DNA of 64,000 nucleotides, from NCBI RefSeq assembly GCF_014805685.1, contig NC_060906.1, positions 20,497,626-20,561,625 of the forward strand. Direction: 5' to 3'. The notes under the pieces are model-generated. The model ran no database searches, was not told the origin of the DNA, and saw nothing but the letters and a program-made list of their open reading frames with translations. Below, piece by piece: positions 46,901 to 58,469 of the stretch (its first letter is position 1; each line of letters begins with the position of its first letter). The stretch is from Silurus meridionalis. Its lineage: Eukaryota > Chordata > Actinopteri > Siluriformes > Siluridae. The position numbers and the translations under genes are program-made.

Positions 46901-47520
46901 GAGGTGTTTCCTGTCTGAGCTGTTGTTTATACTGTGTATATTTATACCATATTATTTTATGATTCATTGTTTATGCTGTTTACTGAAAGAACGTTCTTAT
47001 TGAACATATCGCACTGGCTGTACCTTTTTGTGTATAAGAGCTTGGAAGGTAATTTCAGTAGGTCTTACTTTTTTTTCCCCCCAGCCTTTATTATCATAGA
47101 TGTAAAAAGTGTAACAGCAATAAACTGCAACCTGAACAATGAAGTACAAAGAAACCACAGGATATGAAGCATTGAATGGAATTGAACAAATAAATTTCGG
47201 TCCACAAATTTTGCGTTCGTAATTTTTTTATTAGAGATTAAGAAACAAAATATATATTACGCATTCCTTTTTACAGTCAACATCGTTCAAGGTTGATGAA
47301 ATTCAAACAGTTAAGTAGCTTAAAAGTTTTTGTGGCTCCGGATGTGTTGGATTTTATATAATCGCGATTTTTATTTTCCCCAAACAAAAACGGTGGTTCA
47401 GAAAATTCTTAGGAGTGCTTTTTTTCATTCTTGCTAAATTGCTGAATGCTAAACAAAGAGTTGTTGATAAGACCATTATAAGTGTTTATCAGATCCTCAA
47501 GTCTAATACCTTTAAAAATA

Positions 47521-48183
47521 TACTGTAATTTCCGGACTATTCAGCGCACCCAAATATAAGCCACACCCACTGAATTTTACTAAGATTTTTATTTTGAACT
47601 TTCCACAGGCTTTAAACTAATGAACTTTCCACAGGCTTTAACGGAAGACAGTGTCTGTTACACGGCTTGTATCTACACAGTAGCCTACCAAGAAAGTCAT
47701 TGTTCACTGTCTTCCTCCTTCCTTTCACAACAATTTCTCTCGAGAGTTTTTCTTTTGGCATCGTCGTGCGTTTAAAAATCACCATCGGTGAAGCTTTTCT
47801 CCCGATGCCGTGCAGCTCAGAACACAGGTGAAGTGTTTTTTCATGCCCGGTTGTTTTCAGCGTGACGAATGATTCGCATTTCCTGTAGACAGTCCGAGTG
47901 AGCGGCAGGTCAAACTTCAGAGGAACATCATCCATATTTATGATGTGGTGCGGCCTGATTCAGTGGGAGCGCATCTGATTTAATATAAAGAGTTTCATTG
48001 GCGCACCTGAACCCGTTCAACAATTTCATTGGTCTAATGTTATGTGTCTCAGTTTTTTGGCTTGAAGTTTGTGAAACCGGGAAAAACCCCCAAAAAATCC
48101 ATATATTAGCCGCTTTATTGTTTAAGCCGCGGGGTTCAAAGCGTAGGAAAAAAGTAGCGGCTTATAGTCCGGAAAATACGGTA
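47521..48183 (-). mobile_element. pogo/Tigger-like MITE, copy B
   Basis: The ends are TACTGTAATTTCCGGACTAT at the left and GGCTTATAGTCCGGAAAATA with CGGTA at the right. They are inverted repeats with TA borders. The minus-strand frame 47612-47935 encodes a segment of a DDE transposase with VTLKTTGHEK and MVIFKRTTMPKEK. Those motifs match the catalytic-domain start of pogo/Tigger transposases. The rest of the protein is deleted and the frame runs into the terminal repeat. The internal layout is the same as copies A and C. Confidence 0.85.
47612..47935 (-). pseudogene. pogo/Tigger-like transposase fragment
   Basis: A 107-residue frame beginning MDDVPLKFDL. It shows TLKTTGHEKT and, near residue 50, SPMVIFKRTTMPKEK, a segment typical of Tigger/pogo transposases between the first and second catalytic Asp. 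The catalytic triad is not complete and no DNA-binding domain precedes it. The last third is antisense to terminal-repeat DNA and is not protein-like. In copy C the same stretch is frameshifted. Confidence 0.65.
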
Positions 48184-48184
48184 A

Positions 48185-49615
48185 ATTATTTAAATACACA
48201 TAATGGTATTATCAACAAATCTTTGTTCAGAATTATGTGTTTTTTAAGTGTTTTTAAGATCATTATACTGTAAGTCTAATACCATTACAAATATAATATA
48301 ATAACATTTTTCTTTTAGTTAAATAGAGAATGGTTTTATCAACAAATCTTAGGTAAAAATCTTTGCCAACTTGGCATAAGTGAAACAAATGCACTCCTGA
48401 GACTCCTGAGTCACTATTTATTGTTTGGGGAAAAGCTAGAAACAGGGAAATCATCATGATTCGAATGTTTGAATGTAAAATTCCTACTACTCAACAATTG
48501 TTTGAGGTTGATGAATATTTTTGGGCCTGTTATTTTTTACTCATACACTAAGACATGGGGTTATACTGATATGTTTATTACTAGCCATATGTAACGTGTG
48601 ATTGCCTATAAATTAGTTGTCACCACAGAACAGTGGTGGCAGTCCGTTAACAAACCATGTACTTGAGCATATTGCTTTTTTAAGATGTCATTTTTATGCA
48701 AAAGATATTTCTAACAAGATACTAACAATACTTAAAAAAGGGAATAACCATCTAAAGTCCAACGCTATTGTTTCGTTGGACCAAAAGTGCTTTATGGCTT
48801 GTTGTTCAGTGGAGCCTTATCTTTCTAAATAAACCAGGATTTGCAGCAGTGGATATGTGACTCGTATTACAATCAAAATGAAAGTACTGCATTTTTTTAT
48901 GCATGTTGTTGGTGTGTACTGCTCACACAAATTCTGCAAATAAGTTCATTATACGCTTTATATTGAAAACAGTGATCTAACATCGATGCTTAAGGCTTAG
49001 ACCTTGAGAATGCTATATAGATTGTCATGATTACTCTTGTCCCTTTTTATTAAATCTATTTGCAAACATTTAACACCTGCACCAGAGAGCCGTTGAGGAC
49101 ATGGGCATCAAGGTGAAGACTAAGGTAGTAAAGTAGATGTAGACTAGATAAAATATGAAAAAATAATTGTCAAATGTTTTAAAAATGTAAATATATGTAA
49201 ATATTGTAAAATAATTAGTCAAACACTGATTGATATTTATTATGATCATGAGGCCAAAACCCTCTTTTCACTGACTTAACAAATAAAAAAAAATCACCCA
49301 AATAAGGCCAAGGGTGTTGTGGCGAGTTCGAGTCAGGAGTTTTTTCCATCATTTATTTTTCTCAAAATGTTCTGCTTGCTGTTGAACTGATGCTGAACTG
49401 TATGTTGGTGATAAGTAGATACCACCAAGTGCCAATCAAAACAAGTTTAAAACAGAGCGTGAGCTCTACCATGATTGGTGGTTTGCTGCGTACTTGGCCA
49501 GTAAGGATTTTATCCACTCATAAATAAAAGGAACGACTGATTTTGTGAAATGTAATTGAGTAAAAAAATAAAATACTTGATTTTGAAATAAAGTCAAGTT
49601 AAAGTCTCCTTAAAT
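48185..49615. other. no gene seen
   Basis: AT-rich intergenic DNA. Frames at 48263-48457 (minus) and 48617-48832 (plus) lack recognisable motifs. Confidence 0.4.
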
Positions 49616-49619
49616 AAAA

Positions 49620-50406
49620 TACATTGAAACCTCAGGATGCGAACGTCCCCGAATACGTATAATTCAGTATAAACTTTCTTTCGGCTTCTCCCATTAGGGG
49701 TCTCCACAGTGGATCATCCGCATGTTTGATTTGGCACATGTTTTTACGCTGGATGCCCTTCCTAACGCAACCCTCCCCATTTATCCGGGCTTGGGACCGG
49801 CAATAATAGTGGGATAACTGAGGTTGGTTCCCTGACCAGGGATCGAGCGTTAACGAGGGGCCGTAGCGGTAAGAGCGCCGCATCCTAACCACTAGACCAC
49901 ATATAATTCGGAATATGAATCGTAAATTACGACCCGTACGCTTTCCGCCTCAGAAAGTTTAGTTAGCGTCATGGATTCATTGTGATAGCACCGGCTGTTT
50001 ATCGCTGTGTCTTTGTTTCATTAATACTACAGTACAGTAGTCATTACTGAACAGTATCGTATACACTGTTATATCGTAGTGAAGATTCTTCTTCCAAACA
50101 ATAATTCTCCTCCTCCCTCTCCGAACGTCATCTCCATCACGCCAGCATTCGCTCTTCTCAAAGGTAAAGTACCAAGTTACGGTACTGTTTATCCTTTTTT
50201 AGATGTTAAGGCACTATTATTGAATGCTAAATACTAAATAATATTAGTGCATATTGGTTGTATTTTTATTTTTATATGAATATTTTGGGTCGTTAGGAAC
50301 GCATCGTCTCACATTCCATTATTCCTTATGGGGAAATTTTTATCGGGAAATGAATTCTTCAGGGTCTTCGAACGAATTAAATTCGTAACCTGAAGGTACC
50401 ACTGTA
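49620..50406. mobile_element. Tigger-like MITE with nested SINE
   Basis: The left end TACATTGAAACCTCAGGATG (then CGAACG) and the right end AACCTGAAGGTACCACTGTA are inverted repeats with TA borders. This is a form I recognise from Tigger-like elements. After removal of the SINE at 49665-49911 the element is about 540 bp and codes for nothing. Confidence 0.75.
49665..49911 (-). mobile_element. tRNA-Glu-derived SINE nested in Tigger-like MITE
   Basis: Minus orientation. The tail TTTCTTTCGGCTTCTCCCAT is at the left, then GATCATCCGCATG, GCCCTTCCTAACGCAACC, CCGGGCTTGGGACCGG. The tRNA-Glu head ends at CGCATCCTAACCACTAGACC. A diverged direct repeat around TATAATTC (49649-49656 and 49902-49909) flanks it, matching a retroposition target-site duplication. 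Confidence 0.88.
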
Positions 50407-50969
50407 CTTCAGTGCACAGTAACGAATTACATTTACTTTGTTACTGTCCACCACAGTCCACCACAGCGACAGAAACATTAATGTGCTTGATTGAACTTGG
50501 GATTTTCAGTGTCAGCGCTTTTGTCAGAGCGCCTGTTATTGAACATGTGTCTTACAACATCTAGACCAACCAGAATCAAGAATTTAACAACACTGTGATA
50601 TAACCTGTAATAAAAGCTATGTAAATTTGGCAATGATGTTTTAATCTATTAGCATATCCTTCTGAAAAAAAGGTTCGAACACACACTTCACTAAAAGAGT
50701 TAATTCATCGTAAATCAGATCTCACAGCATCTCCACCTTCTGTCACCTGTACATAATTTCAACACAGATGTGAATGTGTTAATGTCACAAAACAGCGGGA
50801 CAACATGTGCCAAAAAATGATTGATTTCTCTCTATCTTTGACAACCATGACAACACTGTAAGACACCGTCATTGCGTTTTTTTATTTGTTCTTTTTTTAT
50901 GGATACGAAGTAAAGCGTTTTCATTTCCATATGGAGGGAAATACTGCCGTCACAATAAAATTAATTTGG

Positions 50970-51170
50970 TGTTTTTACAGCTTGGCTCAGCAGCACCTTA
51001 GTAGATCTGCAGTATCTCCATGATAAAAACCATTTCGCCATCTGTATGTGGGCAGATAAGGGTAAACACACAGAGAAATAATTAACCATGAGTCAAAAAA
51101 GCCTCTCTTTATTTGTCATTTGTGCAGTTGACACATGGAAAGCTGAAGGCTGAAATTTGTGTGGTAGATT
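50970..51170. promoter_or_regulatory. candidate conserved non-coding block
   Basis: Balanced sequence with CTCAGCAGCACC and AAATAATTAACCATGAGTC. No frame or repeat. Confidence 0.25.
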
Positions 51171-51491
51171 GATGGATAAATACTGGACAAGTAAAATATT
51201 GATATCAATTACAGGAAAATACACATGTAGACAAAAAGACAAAGCAGGCAAACACTAAAGCTTAAATAAAATAGGTTTAAACATTCTGAGACTTTTTAGG
51301 AAATGGAAATGGATTGGTCCCATGTTCAGAGAAATATGAAAATTGTCAGAAATCAGAAATAATCCCATCATAAATTTATAAAGTCTTCGTACGAGTGTCT
51401 ACATTAAATATTTTGGTCAAATTCCCAAACTTTTGAATCCTATTTCTGCTATTTCAGAGTGCACTTGAAAGTATGTGTCTAGAAAGTAAAT

Positions 51492-51807
51492 CGTCTTATT
51501 CCAGCTGCTCCCATTAGGAGTCGCCACAGCGGATCATCCGTCTCCATACCCCCCTGTCCTCTACATCTGCCTCTTTCAAACCAACTACCTGCATGTCTTC
51601 CCTCACCACATCCATAAACCTCCTCCTTCGTCTTCCTCTTTTCCTCCTTCCTGGATATACCCCATGTCCCTCGTCTGCACATGTCCAAACCATCTCAATC
51701 TCACCTCCCTCACCTTGTCCCCAAAACATCCTACATGCGCTGTCCCTCTAATAAACTCGTTTCTAATCTTGTCCATCCTCATCACTCCTAATGAAAATCC
51801 CAACATC
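51492..51807 (-). mobile_element. 5'-truncated LINE 3' end with 17-bp target-site duplication
   Basis: Minus-strand copy of the same LINE as 3980-4298. It encodes VRLRWFGHVQ..., a basic RRRRRFMDVVRED stretch and MIRCGDS, split across two frames (51603-51806 and 51514-51729) by a frameshift. The flanking direct repeat GTGTCTAGAAAGTAAAT at 51475-51491 and 51808-51824 is a perfect 17 bp. The 3' end, in element orientation, runs CTAATGGGAGCAGCTGGAAT then AAGACG. Confidence 0.9.
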
Positions 51808-51842
51808 GTGTCTAGAAAGTAAATGGACTTATTAACCTTTTT

Positions 51843-52260
51843 TAAACGGCAATAAGTTCAAGTTTATTGATATAGCGCTTTTCACAATGGACATAGTCCC
51901 AAAGCAGCTATACAGATCGTAAGAACTATGGAACAAAACATTTTAATAAAAGTCAAAAGAAACCTTGAGAGAAACCAGACTCAAAAGCAGAATCCATTGT
52001 CATTTGGGTGATATCAAGAATGTGATTATAAATCATAAAAAAACAATACAAAACACCCGAGTGTGAAAACTATCATGAGCACCGGAGTGTGTGATTATGA
52101 GTAATGTCCTTTCTAAAGTCTAATACAGTCAGCTGACGTTGTGGAACCAGGAGCTACTGAGCAACTCGTAAAATAGCTCAACATCTGAGATCAATATCAA
52201 TAACAAATGATCGCTGCAATTCTGTTAGAAGATTAGTCAAGACGCTGTTGAGTTTCTGTA
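51843..52260 (-). mobile_element. dispersed LINE-tail/SINE-like repeat, reverse copy
   Basis: Reverse orientation copy of 32930-33390. It runs AAGTTTATTGATATAGCGCT then TTTCACAATGGACATAGTCC, through GAAACCAGACTCAAAAGCAG and CAGGAGCTACTGAGCAACTC. Confidence 0.7.
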
Positions 52261-52269
52261 TGTAGAGTC

Positions 52270-53090
52270 ATCATGACTTCACGGTTAGCTGCTGGTGGGC
52301 AGCGCGATGGGAAAAGAGAGAGCAGTGTGAGACCCATGCTGGGCAAAAAGTTCACACTTCTCGTATAGTCATCAAAATGAAAGCACAACCAAAGCTTTTT
52401 GATAGAACACTATATACACACTGTTTCAATACGATAGAAAAACTGCACACAAATGCCACAACTGTAAGGCTATTACATGAGCCCGAGAGTAACTTCTACT
52501 AAGAAGAGTCACATTACAAATAAATTCAATGGAAATTAAATCTTTTGGCCTCTGGTGAAAGGAATACAGTAAATCATATCAGTCAACTGAAAGGAAAATA
52601 TACTGTATATCCTAAAAAGAGTCATTTGAATCCAACTTCTCATATTTCCTCTTGGTTGGTTGAAGTGCAATTAACTAGATAGAAATGACTTAGATGTAAA
52701 AAAAAAAGAAGAAAAATTCTATATTATGGGCTGTGTAACTCAATTATTGTTCTAAATCTGTCTAAAACTGCTTTCATCTAATAAAAAAAAGTTGTAATGT
52801 GATTTCAGGAGGATTCTCAGGAAAAAAACCTTCCTATTGGAAAATTTTTGAACAGTCTTGATACTTCTGCAGTGATTTATATGTGCAGGTCCGGTTTGAA
52901 TAAAAAAAAAGAAAAGAAAACTCCACTGCTGTTGAAAGGGAGAAAAAGAGAGAGAGAACGTACAAGAGATTGAGCTTTATTCAAAGCTCGAAGAAAAAAA
53001 TAGTTTCACAGCTTTTCTTCTTAAAGACAGGTAATACAGGACTCTCGTTTTTTCTCTATAAGCCAATAAGGCAAAAATATATAATGTGTA
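52270..53090. other. no gene seen
   Basis: AT-rich intergenic DNA with short A runs and a GA-rich patch near 52935-52960. Confidence 0.4.
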
Positions 53091-53099
53091 ACATTCAAA

Positions 53100-53665
53100 G
53101 AAGCTGGAAATAATGGAAAACTCCTAATGTCCTGATGAAGCCAACAGCATTGTGGATGACCATACACACCCCTCACACACACTCTTCACTCTCCTGCCAT
53201 CGGGTAAGAGGTTCTGAAGTAACACACAGTTAATGTGTTACTGAACTGTACAACCTGAACTCAACACACACTCATTACTCATCTCAATCCATTCCAGCAC
53301 GCATATTATATTTATATTATAATCACCTTATACTGCTGACATACTGTTTTGCACCTCCGGACTGCCGCTATTGATGTTTTTTGCACTACATTGTGTTCAT
53401 GTTTTCAAGTATACTCTTTTTTGTGCATTACTGTATAATTATGTTATACAATCGGTTTACAAGTCAGCGCTATTTTGTGATATGTGTATTTGCCCCCACA
53501 CTATCTTGTGTTGTCTTTCTGCACTGTTTTTTTTTTTTGTCTGAACTGTTTGCACTCGATTGCACACGATGCACTTTATGTGGCAAGGACACTTACTTTA
53601 GTCCTTGCTCTGTGTTCTGCTATGTAGCTTTATGTTGTGTGTTGTAGCTCTATTTTGTATTTTTT
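53100..53665 (+). mobile_element. Rex1/CR1-like LINE 3' end
   Basis: Begins with a decayed reverse-transcriptase C-terminus (CACTCTTCACTCTCCTGCCA then TCGGGTAAGAGGTTCTGAAG, encoding LFTLLPSGKRF). It continues into the 3' untranslated part with TTTTGCAC repeats and GCTATGTAGCTTTATGTTGT. That last block is shared with 61447-61585. It ends before the (TTGAC)n tail. Confidence 0.7.
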
Positions 53666-54067
53666 TGTAGCACATCAGCGTATAACACACCAAGTTTATT
53701 GCATCATCTAAAAGCATCTGGATTGATTGACATCTGGAGAGTATACTTGTCATGAGAATTGAAGAAGCAGGGAGTGGATGCAAGTGAAATCTTTTATTAA
53801 ATATTTTTTACTGCATATATGCCGATAAAACGAAGTAACCAAAAAAAAAAGCAGAGCAATATGAAAGGGGAAGGGTGTAAGATCCGTGCTGTTAAATAGT
53901 TTACACTTCTATCCAATAACACTCATATCGCAAAACACTAAAATCCCAAATCGTTGTTGATGCAGCTCGAGGTCCTAAAAGGGAACTCTTTGAGAATTTA
54001 AGAATTTGTATTTTTGCTCTCCTCAAAGATGGCTGAGGCTGTAAGAAGATGAGTAACACCCTGTAAC

Positions 54068-54602
54068 AGTAGTTACAGTACAGTGGTCAGGGTCATACAG
54101 AGGTTTACCAAGATGGGTTCCATTCGGAACAGGCCTCACAAGAGTCAATCAAAGAAGTTGAATCTTCATGCTGTGCATCAGGTGCAGAAGCTGGCTTCAA
54201 AAAAACAGATGCATGCCAGCATTGCTTTAGAGGTCGCGGAAGCGGAAGGTCCGCTTGCCAAAGATCAGACCATACGCCGCACACTGCAACAAGTAGGTTA
54301 ACATGGCCATCATCCGAAAAGGAAGCCTATGTCTCCGAACCTGAACCCTGTTAAGCACCTGTGGGTCATTATAGAGGAGTGAAAGAGGGTCCCAGCAACA
54401 ACCTGTGCAGCTCTGATGAATTCCATGCCCAGGAGGATTAAGGCAGTGCTACATAACAGTAAATCTGTGCTGCTATACAAACTGCAGATTGACTACTCTA
54501 AAGTATATCCAAGTTTAATTTCTATAGTATTGTCCCTTGAGAACATATAGCAAAACGGTTAATAAAATGTGAGGGGTTTACTCACTTTTGTGAGACACTG
54601 TA
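54068..54602 (+). mobile_element. Tc1-like element, internally deleted
   Basis: The plus strand codes first for the N-terminal paired-like domain (54083-54301). This includes VIQRFTKMGS, VQKLASKKQMHA, IALEVAEAEG and QTIRRTLQQVG, the recognition-helix part of Tc1 transposases. A jump then leads to TGAACCCTGTTAAGCACCTG, the NPVKHLW motif near the last catalytic Glu, with stops. The 3' terminal repeat reads TTACTCACTTTTGTGAGACA then CTGTA, with a TA border at 54601-54602. Confidence 0.87.
54083..54301 (+). pseudogene. Tc1-like transposase N-terminal fragment
   Basis: A 72-residue remnant covering the DNA-binding part of a Tc1-type transposase. It has a first helix-turn-helix end (VIQRFTKMGSIRNRPHK), a basic linker and a second helix-turn-helix (IALEVAEAEG... 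QTIRRTLQQVG). The catalytic DDE domain is deleted and the frame ends at a stop shortly after the second helix-turn-helix. It cannot transpose. Confidence 0.75.
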
Positions 54603-55079
54603 TGTAATGTATGTGAATATTCGCAAGATTTTTTTGGCATTTTACGTGCAAGATTCAAGAAATGATGTGTGTTATGTTATGGATAAATGCACAGTGCATG
54701 TATTGGGTGTGACCTCAGCAGAAATTCAACTAAAATTGCTTTAAATCTGGTTGTTTTAAAAGAAATGATCCTGCAAGAATTTAAGTTCCCTGTTATAGGA
54801 AAACCTTCAATTTTGTAAATTCCCAAATTATTCCCATTGACTCCTGTATATTCCTATTAAATCCAATGCGAAGTTTCCAGTCTTGAAAAGTCCTGGAATT
54901 CTGCAACCCTAATCATGGCTGCGCTCTGACTCCAGATTCCTAACATCGATTAGTAGCGTGTGATGCCGACATGGAAATCAATGGTCCATAATCCTGAAAA
55001 AAACGTTTACATAAACACTTAAATCATCTGCTAACTGCCCGAATTTGGTTATTAGGGGGCAGATAGAGTTACACTTTAC

Positions 55080-55370
55080 AGAAATTATTGAATCTAGTTA
55101 AGCGCAAGAACTTAAAATAAAGACCAAGAGCAGGCGGGACCTGCCAAACCTTCGGTCCATTATGCTGACTGCAAGACTTGTGGTGAAAGGTTAATGCGTT
55201 CTTACAGCCAGAAAGCAGGGAGGAGAAGCATACGAAAGCAAAGTCACCCTCTGATGCGCCTTCTACAGCACTTGTATTTATTGGTCTTGTTAAGCCGGGA
55301 GTGATTTATAATGTGTGAAGAGGTATTAAATCTCGCCGCCTTTTCAGGTCTGGGTAGCCGTGTAAGAAAG
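55080..55370. promoter_or_regulatory. candidate conserved non-coding block
   Basis: Balanced, complex sequence (CCAAACCTTCGGTCCATTAT, GGTTAATGCGTTCTTACAGC, GTTAAGCCGGGAGTGATTTA). No repeat and no frame. Confidence 0.35.
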
Positions 55371-55619
55371 GTGATTCATATTGCTCGCCAAATGTCAAGG
55401 ACTTGTGCCGGCTGACAGGCAGCTCTCTGTCATCCTCCCCCTGTCCTGCTGCTATTTACCATCCTCTCCCAGCATGCACCAGGGCACAGTCTTTGCTCAA
55501 CCTTGCAGAAGCACTCACACACACACACACTCACACATGAAGTGCCTTTCAAACTTTGACTTTATGGAATTTGTTCGAAAACAATTATTGGCAGGATATA
55601 ATACATGAGGATAGAATAG

Positions 55620-56265
55620 TGCATACAAATAAGTATGTAACTGATTTCTTGCTGTGGGGACATACAAACCTTGGCAACCCAGCAATTTCTGATCATTTAA
55701 ATTAAATACACTGTACTGTAACCTTTTTCCCGTAGCCCAGTAAGTGAGGTAAATGCTTCCCGTCTTTGTGAAAATGTGACTAAAATTACTTAAATTTAAT
55801 GGATAGCTTATTTATACCATAGGGCCAAATGTTTTATAAACAGAAAGAAAATAACTGAGTCTGTGACCTTGACAGGGAAAAAAAAATACCACATAACAGA
55901 CCTCAGGCAAAGTCATGATAGCTGTTGCACTGCAAAGGAAGTGAACATACATAAATAAAATCATAGATTTTAGTAGAATTTCCATCGAATCTGAACTATA
56001 TGGGGCAAACAGATTTTAAGATGGTGATAAAGTGCAGGGATTGTGAGGTAAATAGAAAAGAAAAAATGAAAAAAAAGATCAGTGACAGAATGTTGTGAAG
56101 TGACATGAAGTGATTGATTCTTTTTCAATAAAAATATAATCAAAAGTGGTTTATTCCTATTATACATCAGTCATTTTTGCAACACATTTTTTTTTATGAA
56201 TTTAAAAAACAGCACATTTAGTTTCTAGCTACATTACTGTTAGTTCCCGCTCTCAATACTGGCTC
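55620..56265. other. no gene seen
   Basis: AT-rich intergenic DNA with no repeat signature. Confidence 0.4.
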
Positions 56266-56269
56266 TGTA

Positions 56270-56540
56270 ATTTTACTCTGCACAATGACAAAGGTTGAAT
56301 CAAATCATATCTAATCTAATACAAAACATTAGCAACATTTTACAAGGTCTTGTAGTTTCCATTATAAAATGCACTAATATGTATTGCTTGTTTTCATGTA
56401 GGTGTGTTTGTGAGTGGAGTTTGATGCATTTTCTTCACTTGTTCCAGACCATTTACTGTACAGTTGGTTAAGACTCGGGTGTATTAGTGGTCAGTGATCA
56501 TTTTTTTGTAAAAAGACAATGGAACATGACTTTGCAATAT
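56270..56540. repeat. local direct repeat, left copy
   Basis: Diverged copy of 57235-57510, in the same orientation about 965 bp upstream. Shared blocks in order: CTCTGCACAA, GTTGAATCAAAT, GGTCTTG, TCCATTATAAAA, CTAATAT, TTTGTGAGTG, AGTTTGATGC, CATTTAC, CGGTTAA-like, AATATGACTTT-like. It is not a transposon I know. Confidence 0.75.
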
Positions 56541-57234
56541 AGCAGCGCATTTATTCTTGCAGCTTGTTGCGACGTTCTGTCTTTAGACTTCCTCATGATA
56601 CTTAGCTTTACACAGAAGTCATAAGAGCCATTTTTGTCTCCGTCAGCCAATTTTTAAAGATAAAAAAGTGCGACTGTAACAAAAAACTAAAGAAACCGAA
56701 AGTCCTCAGTTCTAAAGTGACGTCGGAAAATTTCAAGCTTTACCTGAAAACACTGGGACTGGAGACTCCTTCTATAAATCATTACTACATCATTACAGCA
56801 TATAAAACTGCTAACATACATTTCTTTCTTTTCATGCAACTTTCTTTAGGATAAGATTTCATGCATTTACTCTACGAATCTGTCTCTTTTGTATCTCTAG
56901 TTGAGCTTAATATCAAATTCAAATCAGCAGGACATGACAACTTCCTGTTTTGTTGCTATCGATCTTAAATTGTAAAATGATATTCATGCATTTAAATGTA
57001 AGATTTTCCTGAGTGTTGTGCTACATTTAAATGTCTTTCTATCCTTGTAGAACTGCTGAATATAACATTGCTCAGATCTCCTGAAAATGTTTTAATTGTA
57101 TGCATTAAATGCATCCTAGGTGCACTTTATACTCAAAACATAAAATAACCAGTATTAGGGTGTGTAAGATTTATTATCAATAAGTTAAATTGAACTGGCA
57201 CCCAATGTGCCACTGTATAATGACATTGTACCAC

Positions 57235-57510
57235 TGTACTCTGCACAAGTTGAATCAAATCCAATGAAATCTGATGCAAAGCAGTAACTTAATTTCACAG
57301 GGTCTTGCAGTCTCCATTATAAAAGTGACCTAATATTTACTGCTGGTTTTATTGTAAGTGTTTTTGTGAGTGAAGTTTGATGCTTTTTCCTCACTTGCTC
57401 CAAATCATTTACAATCGGTTAATATGTTGAATCAGAGCTCAATTACTGATAAGTAAACCAATTGATTACGGTCAATTATTTTAAAATGACAACAAAATAT
57501 GACTTTCATG
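57235..57510. repeat. local direct repeat, right copy
   Basis: Partner of 56270-56540. Small indels throughout show that the duplication is old. Neither copy has an open frame. Confidence 0.75.
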
Positions 57511-57814
57511 ACTTGTTGGACATTTTCTTGGGCTTTACTATTACCTCAGTCATGTGTGAGCTAAAGCCTTGAACTGTGACCATAGACAACATTCAATAAT
57601 CAATAATACTTAGCAAATAACAAGCCATTGAGGCTACAACTGAAGCAATACTGGTCTGCATCTGCATCTCACATATCAAGCAGGGACATTTTGTATTTTG
57701 TAATCAAGACTGAAAGACTGACTGTCACCTCTATGCAGGGATTTAAAGTAATCAAGAGTTACAGGAGTTATATAAAGGCATGGCTGATTTTCTCTGGAAA
57801 TGAAAAAGCAAGAA

Positions 57815-58468
57815 TAACGACTTTATTTTCCAGACTATAAGCCGCTACTTTTTTCGCGCGGCTTAAACAATGAAACGGCTAATTTACTGATTATACCTTT
57901 ACCAAAAAACTGAGCCCCATAACATTAGACCAATGAAATTGCTGAACGGGTTCAGGTGAACCAATGAAACTCTTTATATTAAATCAGATGCGCTCCCACT
58001 GAATCGGGCCGCACCACATCATAAATATGGATGAGGTTCCTCTGACGTTTGACCTGCCACTCACTTGGACTGTCAACGGTAAATGCGAATCATTCGTCAC
58101 GCTGAAAACAACCGGGCATGAAAAAACGCACTTCACCTGTGTTCTGAGCTGCACGGCATCGGGAGAAAAACTTCACCGATGGTGATTTTTAAACGCACGA
58201 CGATGCCAAAAGAAAAACTCTCGAGTGAAATTGTTGTGAAAGGAAGGAGGAAGACAGTGAACAATGACTTTCTTGGTAGGCTACTGTTTAGATACAAGCC
58301 GTGTAACAGACACTGTCTTTCATTAAAGCCTGTGTAAAGTTCATTAGTTTCAATGTAGACAGGCTTATAGACAGGTGTGGCTTATTTATGTTCAAAATAC
58401 AAATCTTTGTAAAATTCAGTGCGTGCGGCTTATATTTGGGTGCGCTTTATAGTCCGGAAATTACGGTA
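57815..58468 (+). mobile_element. pogo/Tigger-like MITE, copy C
   Basis: Opposite orientation to copies A and B. The left end is ATTTTCCAGACTATAAGCCG and the right end CGCTTTATAGTCCGGAAATT with ACGGTA. The plus strand (about 58020-58280) encodes the same DDE-transposase segment as copy B, starting MDEVPLTFDL with TLKTTGHEKT. A frameshift falls just before the IFKRTTMPKEK part. Its layout equals copies A and B, so the three share one internally deleted ancestor. Confidence 0.83.
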
Positions 58469-58469
58469 C

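Noticed and set aside
57628..57840. 70-codon plus-strand frame
   Set aside because: It runs into the terminal repeat of the MITE at 57815 and has no motif.
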